64,000 bases of DNA from JADJNW01 sp964526645. GTDB taxonomy: Bacteria; Bacteroidota; Bacteroidia; Chitinophagales; Saprospiraceae. Positions 43,306 to 49,092 of this stretch are shown here, in pieces. The notes beneath the pieces were generated by a model that was not told the origin of the DNA, searched no databases, and saw only the letters and a list, made by a program, of their open reading frames with translations. The stretch covers positions 1 through 64,000 of the forward strand of contig CAZGJN010000008.1 of assembly GCA_964526645.1 (NCBI GenBank). Reading direction: 5' to 3'. The first letter of the stretch is position 1. Every line of letters begins with the position of its first letter. The position numbers and the translations under genes were made by a program.

Positions 43306-43634
43306 AATCTTTTTCTTTTGTTTCAGAAATAATTTTGAGTAAAAAGACAGTCAAATGAAAACTTTCCGTTGGTAATCGGGTTATTACTTTTTAAAAATAT
43401 ATTCCGAAATCCGATCCCTTCCTGTCAGGAAATCCTCGAATACCTTTTCCCAAAATGCATCCACGGGAATGTACAATGCATTTCGATTTGTAGCCAAGTG
43501 ATTCTATCTTGATCGGCTTTTGAAACCTAAAAATCTGACACATTTTAGAAACACACTGGGCCCTGAACTATACAATTTAATTCACAGCATATTGAATACT
43601 AAGTGTTTACCACGAGAATGCACATTTGGCAATT
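43306..43634. other. Intergenic region, 329 bp
   Basis: This AT-rich gap lies between the DUF1232 stop and the serpin start, both on the minus strand. It must contain the serpin promoter, but no TAnnTTTG box was found on the minus strand. Short open frames here look random. No repeat or RNA gene was recognised. Confidence 0.35.
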
Positions 43635-44021
43635 TTACAGCTGTTTATCCACTTCATTTAATTCTTTTGCGTCGTAATTCCCAAACCAATCCACCAGTTT
43701 TTTTCTGGCTTTTTCGCGCACTTCATCATTGATATAAGCGGCAATGGTCACCAGACCAAAACTCAGCATCCCAAGATCATCGGTATAGCCAATAATAGGG
43801 CTCAAATCGGGGATGGCATCAATGGGAGAAATTAAATACCCCAACACCCCTAGGATGATATTCTTGGCCCAGCGCGGGGTGTCGCTGCGCTGATAAGCAT
43901 AAAACAATAATAAAATCGTGTAAACCGATTTCACGCCGATTTGCCGAGCGTATCTGGTTAGTTTCGACCAAAGCTTGTTTTCTGAAAATTGCTTAATATA
44001 TCTTTTAACTGGATTTTTCAT
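43635..44021 (-). CDS. DUF1232 (YkvA-like) membrane protein
   Basis: This 128-residue protein has the DUF1232 core: LLLFYAYQRSDTPRWAKNIILGVLGYLISPIDAIPDLSPIIGYTDDLGML, with the conserved SPIDAIPD motif in residues ~60-75. One or two hydrophobic segments are present. Function is unknown. It stands between the serpin and the tocopherol-cyclase-like gene on the same strand, with gaps too large to prove an operon. Confidence 0.87.
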   Translation of the reverse strand: MKNPVKRYIKQFSENKLWSKLTRYARQIGVKSVYTILLLFYAYQRSDTPRWAKNIILGVLGYLISPIDAIPDLSPIIGYTDDLGMLSFGLVTIAAYINDEVREKARKKLVDWFGNYDAKELNEVDKQL

Positions 44022-44136
44022 TCGACCTCATTTTTTTGCAAAACAAAAGGTAAAGGTTTTTGAGTTCCTAAAAAATTTTTTTTCGACGAAAGTGAGTGAT
44101 CTGCTCGGTAAATGATACCCCAAATGGTTAGGAGCG

Positions 44137-45135
44137 CTATCGCCTCCACTGGTCGGTCAATAATTCCTGCGCCGGTCCTGCCACTTCCATGCCTGCATTT
44201 TTGCCAATACCTGAAAAAATAAGCTGCTCCCCTTCGTACAGTTTCACTTCTACCCTTGCCTGCATGCTTTCGTTCACTTTGCCGGTCATATTGCCCGAAA
44301 GGGGAGAAATCAAATCACCGCCTTCTGCTTTGTGCGCCAGAATGCCCAACCGGTTTTTTCGGTCTTTGAAGGATAAACGGACTGTATTTTCGTCAAAAGC
44401 TGCTTTCATCATAGCACCGGTGTAGGTAGCAAAGCGATACAGTTTTTCGTCCAATAAAAATCCGACGATATATCCAATAAAATGACTGCCTAACCAAGGA
44501 ATTTTGGCAACCGATGCCGAAAGACAAACCGGATACTCAACATCGAAATGGTTGGTTTGCATCCAAATCCAGGAGTTGGGAAAAGAAGTGCCCCAGTCTT
44601 TTTCGATATACCCTTTGCCGCCCGTAAAATCAATTTCCTTTCCATACACCTCCATGCGCCCCCGCAAGGTATGGTGTACGCTCACCACGCCGTGATAGCA
44701 TTCCATAAAAGGGACAAAAGAATACCAGCCCATGATGCCCGGAGCGCCCAGCATTTTGGGCCAGGGGTAGCGATCTTGCCAGTGGAGTTTTCCTTGCAAT
44801 TCCGGTAAATCGAGTGCGATAGAATTTGCTGAGAAAAAATTATTGCCCAGCGCCAGCTCGAATGTTTGGTCGGAAGGCTGAAAGCTCGAATGCTCAAATG
44901 CGTGGTAAGTGGCGGTACATTTTTTGCCGTCCAGCACCTGAATAAAGGCATGTACATCGCCATCTTTTCCGTAGGAAATACCAGGAATAATTGCAAAAGC
45001 ATACTGCTCCAGAGGATCCACTATTTTGAAATACCAGCCTTCAAAGTACTTGCGCGTTCTGCCCCAGCCGTGGTACATGTCTGGATTCCAGGTGGCTCGC
45101 CAGCGTTTTGGGAAATTCGAATGTAGGATTGCCAA
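44137..45135 (-). CDS. Tocopherol-cyclase-like protein
   Basis: This 332-residue soluble beta-rich protein resembles the tocopherol cyclase family, whose plant and cyanobacterial members close the chromanol ring. Visible family traits are YHGWGRTRKYFEGWYFKIVDP near the start, PGIMGWYSFVPFMECYHGVVS, and GYIEKDWGTSFPNSWIWMQTNHF. No other tocopherol-pathway gene (homogentisate phytyltransferase, methyltransferase) is in the window, so a different substrate is likely. It is divergent from the radical SAM gene (221-bp gap). The family is confident, the reaction is not. Confidence 0.82.
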   Translation of the reverse strand: MAILHSNFPKRWRATWNPDMYHGWGRTRKYFEGWYFKIVDPLEQYAFAIIPGISYGKDGDVHAFIQVLDGKKCTATYHAFEHSSFQPSDQTFELALGNNFFSANSIALDLPELQGKLHWQDRYPWPKMLGAPGIMGWYSFVPFMECYHGVVSVHHTLRGRMEVYGKEIDFTGGKGYIEKDWGTSFPNSWIWMQTNHFDVEYPVCLSASVAKIPWLGSHFIGYIVGFLLDEKLYRFATYTGAMMKAAFDENTVRLSFKDRKNRLGILAHKAEGGDLISPLSGNMTGKVNESMQARVEVKLYEGEQLIFSGIGKNAGMEVAGPAQELLTDQWRR

Positions 45136-45326
45136 TCACTATGATTTTAGGTTATGAAATCGTGAGTATAAAATTAAGTAAGTAGTTGGACAGTTTAAAA
45201 GCTAATAGTCCAAAGTTCTATAATAATGCAAAAATCCGATACAAGGTTGGACTCGTTGGAAAAATAATAATGACCTGCTTATCCGTATTTATACAATGCC
45301 TTGATCATAAAGCTTTGTTAAATAGT

Positions 45327-45334
45327 TATCTTTG
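45327..45334 (+). promoter_or_regulatory. -7 box TATCTTTG upstream of the radical SAM gene
   Basis: It matches TAnnTTTG and lies 22 nt upstream of ATG 45357, so a leader of roughly 19 nt is expected. A TTG at 45301-45303 is 23 nt further upstream, slightly longer than the usual -33 spacing. Confidence 0.5.
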
Positions 45335-45356
45335 CAGTCCAAATTTAAAAATAACG

Positions 45357-46655
45357 ATGGCTTTGCGACACTCCCCCTATCTCCTCTACGCTGACGAAAA
45401 CGGCAATGTCTTTGAAGATACCTCGCTGTACGCGCTGGGGCGCAGCGCGTGGTACGCATACCCCGTGCCGCTGGAGGATTGGATCGAGTTGCCGGAGGGC
45501 GGGTCGCTCTATAATCTGCCGGATCGCGTGGGCATTGGCATGGATGTGCGCACGGGTGAGATTCGGCATTGCGAGAAGGGCTTAGCAGTGGCGGCTTTTG
45601 TGCCTCCGGCGCACACAGGCTTATACCTGGCAGCTTTTGATAGCAAGCCAAATGCACCCACGTTATCGCTGTTTTGCTACACGGCGGTGGGCTGGTACGA
45701 TGGTAAATTTTATGTGCCGGCGGTAAGAATTGAGGAAGATATTCGCCAGGAATGTAATGGTTTTGACTGGGGTGTAATAAAAAAGGGCATTGATTATTAT
45801 AAAAAAGCCTATCCGCAGAATCGTTTGGTAGAACATTTAGCGCAGAATTGTGCCTTGACTTACACTTGTCCGGCGGCGCGAAATTATTTCATGGGCCGCT
45901 GGGAATGCCCGGTGCCAGTGTCGCCTGCTTGCAACTCGAATTGCCTGGGCTGTATTTCCTTCCAACCGGAGGAGGAAAGCATTGTATCGAACCAAGATCG
46001 TTTGACCTTCAAACCCACCGCGCAGGAAATCGTCGAATACACCGTACCGCATTTAGAAGCAGCACCTTATCCCATCATCAGTTTTGGGCAGGGCTGCGAG
46101 GGCGAGCCGTTGCTGATGTGGGAAACCATTCGCGAAGCGATCATTGAAATCCGCAAGTTTACAGACAAAGGCAGCATCAACATCAACACCAACGGCAGTC
46201 GCCCGGCTTGGGTGGAGGAGTTGTGCAAAGTAGGGCTGAACAGCATTCGCGTAAGCACCAATTCGGCGCAAGCCTCGGTTTACCTGCCTTACTACCGCCC
46301 GAATAATTATGAATTTGAAGACATTGTAGAAAGTCTGCGCGTGGTGAATCGCTACGGCGGCTGGACGAGCATCAATTACTTCGTATTTCCTGGCATGACC
46401 GATAGTGAGGCGGAGTATGAAGCCCTGCGAAAATTGATTCGAGATACCGATTTGAAAATGATTCAGTGGCGCAATTTTAATATTGACCCCGATTGGTATC
46501 TGACCAGAATCAATGTGACCGACCCTGGCGACCCGATTGGCGTGAAGCAAATGATGGACTTACTCAAAGAAGAATTTCCGCATTTGAAATATGGCTATTA
46601 CAATCCGCCGATGGAGCGCATTCAGGGGAATTTTGCAGTGGATTTTGCGCACTGA
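45357..46655 (+). CDS. Radical SAM protein of unknown reaction
   Basis: This 432-residue protein has the radical SAM [4Fe-4S] motif C192-NSN-C196-LG-C199 (CxxxCxxC), inside SPACNSNCLGCISFQPEEE. Later come SFGQGCEGEPLL (GGE-like motif) and GSININTNGSRPAW (ribose-binding strand). The first ~190 residues form an additional N-terminal domain with its own cysteines (FCYTAVGW, QNCALTYTCPAARNYFMGRWECP). ATG 45357 was chosen over an in-frame ATG 171 bp upstream because a -7 promoter box falls between them. A broad set of bacteria carries such proteins. The substrate is unknown. Confidence 0.85.
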   Translation: MALRHSPYLLYADENGNVFEDTSLYALGRSAWYAYPVPLEDWIELPEGGSLYNLPDRVGIGMDVRTGEIRHCEKGLAVAAFVPPAHTGLYLAAFDSKPNAPTLSLFCYTAVGWYDGKFYVPAVRIEEDIRQECNGFDWGVIKKGIDYYKKAYPQNRLVEHLAQNCALTYTCPAARNYFMGRWECPVPVSPACNSNCLGCISFQPEEESIVSNQDRLTFKPTAQEIVEYTVPHLEAAPYPIISFGQGCEGEPLLMWETIREAIIEIRKFTDKGSININTNGSRPAWVEELCKVGLNSIRVSTNSAQASVYLPYYRPNNYEFEDIVESLRVVNRYGGWTSINYFVFPGMTDSEAEYEALRKLIRDTDLKMIQWRNFNIDPDWYLTRINVTDPGDPIGVKQMMDLLKEEFPHLKYGYYNPPMERIQGNFAVDFAH

Positions 46656-46666
46656 GGCGTGGAGGC

Positions 46667-46738
46667 GGTTTTGTCAATCTTTGTGATTTTGAGAAAGCTG
46701 AAAAGTAAAACAACCCATCTGACCCGCTACCTATTTTC
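46667..46738. repeat. Intergenic repeat family 2, copy B
   Basis: It aligns with 38213-38281: TTTTGTCAATCTTTGTGATT, then GCTGAAAAGTAAAACAACC and GACCCGCTACCT. The 13-bp hairpin of copy A is only partly kept here. It lies between the radical SAM and alkB-like genes. Confidence 0.5.
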
Positions 46739-46814
46739 CAAACTACTTGTTCTTTTTTCAAATTTGTTATAACTTAATGCTGCTTTTACAAAACACAATT
46801 GAAACGATTCGCTT

Positions 46815-47864
46815 ATGCTACGAGATTTGAAATATCTGATCGCTTATATCGCCCCTTTGGCGGCTTATTTTGGGGTTTACTATGGCGGTATTTGGTCTTT
46901 TGGCAGTATCTATGTCGCTTTTGTTATCATTCCTATCGTAGAACAATTTTTACCAAAATCGGATTGGAATTTCCCGCCAGCCGTAGAGGACAAAAAGGCA
47001 GTAGCGCGCTTTTTTGATATCCTGCTTTATCTGAATATCCCCATTCTGTACGGCTTGATCATTTTTTTCTTTTATCGCCTGATACAGGGCGGATTGGCCA
47101 CCTATGAGGTAGTCGGTATGATTTGCAATGTAGGCTTGATCGTGGGTACCGCTGGTATCAATGTAGGGCATGAACTGGGGCACCGCACCAATCCCTTCGA
47201 GCAAACCCTGGGCAAAATCTTACTGCTCCCGGCATTATACATGCACTTTTTTATAGAACACAACCGCGGGCATCACAAAAATGTAGCAACCCCGCTCGAT
47301 CCCGCCTCCGCGCGCCTGGGCGAAAGCGTGTATGCCTTTTGGGTGCGTTCTGTCGTAGGCAGTTATCTCAACGCCTGGAAACTCGAAGCCGAACGATTGC
47401 GCAAGCTATCAAAACCCGTGCTGACCTGGTCGAATGAAATGCTCCGCTTTCAGGTATTTCAATTGGCTTACCTCGCAAGCATCGGTTTAATATGGAACTG
47501 GACGATGATCGCTTATGCAATTGCAATCGCCATTTTTGGGTTCTTGCTCCTGGAATGCGTAAATTATATCGAACACTACGGCTTGCGCAGGGCTTTGCTA
47601 CCCAATGGGCGCTATGAAAGCGTCCGTCCTGAGCACTCCTGGAATTCGGACCATGAGTTGGGAAGAATATTCCTTTACGAACTCACCCGCCACAGCGACC
47701 ACCACTACAAAGCAACCCGCAAATACCAGATACTTCGCCACTTCGATGAAAGCCCCCAGTTGCCCCTGGGCTACCCTACTTCCATCTTAGCATCGCTCGT
47801 GCCGCCGCTATGGTTTAAAATGATGAACGACAAAGTACGGCGCATATACCCCATGAAATTCTAA
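46815..47864 (+). CDS. AlkB-type alkane 1-monooxygenase
   Basis: This 349-residue integral-membrane non-haem di-iron hydroxylase oxidises terminal methyl groups of alkanes or related hydrocarbons. Histidine boxes are visible in order: GHELGHRTN, EHNRGHHKNVATPLDPASAR, NYIEHYGLRR and LTRHSDHHYKATRKYQ. About five or six membrane segments precede and separate them. The length is close to the family. Neither a rubredoxin nor a rubredoxin reductase gene is nearby, so the electron donor is encoded elsewhere. Substrate range cannot be told from sequence. It stands alone. Confidence 0.92.
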   Translation: MLRDLKYLIAYIAPLAAYFGVYYGGIWSFGSIYVAFVIIPIVEQFLPKSDWNFPPAVEDKKAVARFFDILLYLNIPILYGLIIFFFYRLIQGGLATYEVVGMICNVGLIVGTAGINVGHELGHRTNPFEQTLGKILLLPALYMHFFIEHNRGHHKNVATPLDPASARLGESVYAFWVRSVVGSYLNAWKLEAERLRKLSKPVLTWSNEMLRFQVFQLAYLASIGLIWNWTMIAYAIAIAIFGFLLLECVNYIEHYGLRRALLPNGRYESVRPEHSWNSDHELGRIFLYELTRHSDHHYKATRKYQILRHFDESPQLPLGYPTSILASLVPPLWFKMMNDKVRRIYPMKF

Positions 47865-48085
47865 GAACATGCTTAAAAATTCCGATGTCTCAAAGAGAAG
47901 ATTTACCTACTACGGGCATTTCTGCTCCAAACCAGGGGCATTGTAATAAATTAGATGCGTGGACAACAGTCAAGCGAAGTGTGGCTTTTTTCCAATTATT
48001 CCATCACTCCATCTTTCTATAAATCAAAATAAATACATAAAATTATGTCAATCAATTTTTTAAATAAAATTCAAACATACTCTTA

Positions 48086-48149
48086 GAAAACTGCCAAAGC
48101 GTACATACCGCCGTTGAAAAATGAAATAGAAAAGTTGCTATTAACATAA
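48086..48149 (+). pseudogene. hepT 3' remnant
   Basis: The last ~20 codons of a hepT gene ending in TAA (48147-48149) read KTAKAYIPPLKNEIEKLLLT, identical to the hepT copy at 48894-48956. No upstream part of the gene remains next to it, so it is a fragment. Confidence 0.8.
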
Positions 48150-48215
48150 AAATACCGCCCCAAATTCCTCCAGGACGGCATTTTTCTTTTATCTCGTACT
48201 TCCGACTTCGTACCT

Positions 48216-48308
48216 CTAACTTCCAACTTCCAGTTCTTCCGACCGTATCTCCACCTCCTCCACCTGCCGAAACACCACCACCCCATCAAACACCTCACCT
48301 CCTTGCAT
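48216..48308 (-). pseudogene. clpB 3' remnant
   Basis: On the minus strand it encodes EVFDGVVVFRQ and the rest of the ClpB C-terminus through EELEVGS and TAG. All base changes relative to the real clpB end (49015-49092) are synonymous. Beyond GTG TTT the sequence departs from clpB; an ATG (48306-48308) is in frame but only 30 codons long. Confidence 0.8.
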
Positions 48309-48339
48309 TTTCCGCCAAAAAAAGCGATATTTGTAGCAC

Positions 48340-48627
48340 ATGACACGGCAAGAAACCATATCAATCATCAAAGATTATCTGTTGCAGTATCCCATTCGCA
48401 GCATTGGGATTTTTGGCTCTTTCGCCCGCGCGGAGGAACGCCCCGATAGCGATATTGACATATTGGTTGGTTTTGCAGAAACCATTGACCTCTTTACCCT
48501 CGTGCGGATGCACCGCGAACTTTCGGCATTATTGCACCGCAAAGTAGATATTGTCACGGAAAAATCCTTACACCCCGCTTTCAGACCTTCCATCGAAAAA
48601 GATTTGCAAATGATTGCCGAGGCATGA
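48340..48627 (+). CDS. mntA: MntA-like minimal nucleotidyltransferase (antitoxin)
   Basis: This 95-residue nucleotidyltransferase carries GSFARAEERPDSDID, the GSx10DxD active-site motif, and DIVTEKSLHP near the end. In HepT-MntA modules this protein AMPylates (oligo-adenylylates) the HEPN toxin and so neutralises it. All catalytic residues appear intact. Its stop overlaps the hepT start by 4 bp (ATGA), the usual coupling. The module lies between two copies of a direct repeat. The partner hepT is interrupted, so the present role is uncertain. Confidence 0.9.
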   Translation: MTRQETISIIKDYLLQYPIRSIGIFGSFARAEERPDSDIDILVGFAETIDLFTLVRMHRELSALLHRKVDIVTEKSLHPAFRPSIEKDLQMIAEA

Positions 48628-48956
48628 AAAATGATGCGTTTTATTTACAACATATTTTGTAATCCATTAATCGAATACTCGAATATACCAATGGACTTAG
48701 CGCAGCGGATTTTGAGGCAGCTTACTTGGTTCAAGATGCTGTAATTCGGCAATTAGAAATTATCGGAGAAGCCACCAAACGCCTATCGGAAGATTTTCGC
48801 AATACAAATACCAGCATTCCTTGGAAAGATATGGCTGGAATGCGCGACATTCTGATTCATGACTATCTGAATGTAGATTTAAATATCGTTTGGAAAACTG
48901 CCAAAGCGTACATACCGCCGTTGAAAAATGAAATAGAAAAGTTGCTATTAACATAA
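48624..48956 (+). pseudogene. hepT: HepT-like HEPN ribonuclease toxin, interrupted by an in-frame stop
   Basis: ATG 48624 reads MKNDAFYLQHIL and then TAA (48660-48662); the same frame continues as SINRILEYTNGLSAADF to the normal end at 48956 without other damage. Family members have an acidic residue or similar at the stop position, so one base change from GAA or CAA would restore a ~110-residue gene. The HEPN RNase motif RDILIHDY (Rx4HxY) is intact. A restart at TTG 48726 would lack ~34 residues of the first helix. Possible readings are inactivation of the toxin, a restarted shorter protein, or a sequencing error. Confidence 0.85.
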
Positions 48957-49092
48957 AAATGCCGCCCCAAATTCCTTTAGGACGGCAATTTCTTTTATTT
49001 TGTACTTCCGACTTCTAACTTCCAACTTCCAGTTCTTCCGACCGTATCTCCACTTCTTCCACCTGTCTAAACACCACCACGCCGTCAAACAC
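48893..49092. repeat. Imperfect direct repeat, downstream copy
   Basis: This is the copy within functional sequence: 3' end of hepT, bidirectional terminator and 3' end of clpB. See the partner at 48086-48308. Confidence 0.85.
48961..48995. terminator. Bidirectional terminator between hepT and clpB
   Basis: TGCCG pairs with CGGCA around an inner CC/GG pairing, with T-rich sequence on both sides. It lies between the convergent stops of hepT (48956) and clpB (49015), and a copy is present at ~48153-48190. Confidence 0.65.

Larger units (their letters stand above)
48086..48308. repeat. Imperfect direct repeat, upstream copy (hepT tail + terminator + clpB tail)
   Basis: This copy aligns with 48893-49092. 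The hepT-tail part (48086-48149) is identical to its partner over the 64 nt; the terminator and spacer differ at several positions and by a 7-nt insertion; the clpB-tail part differs at 6 of 78 nt, all synonymous. Homology fades at both ends. It brackets mntA-hepT with the downstream copy. Confidence 0.85.
47865..48339. other. Intergenic region, 475 bp, alkB-like/mntA
   Basis: The first ~220 bp show nothing recognisable. The remainder is the upstream copy of the direct repeat: a remnant of hepT, a terminator copy and a remnant of clpB, followed by the mntA start. The sequence GATATTTG at about 48328 resembles a -7 box. Confidence 0.5.

Noticed and set aside
48083..48364. 93-residue minus-strand open frame with KLEVRGTKSEVRDKRK
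   Set aside because: It is an out-of-frame reading through the clpB remnant and the GAAGT-type words; the true remnant frame is 48216-48308.
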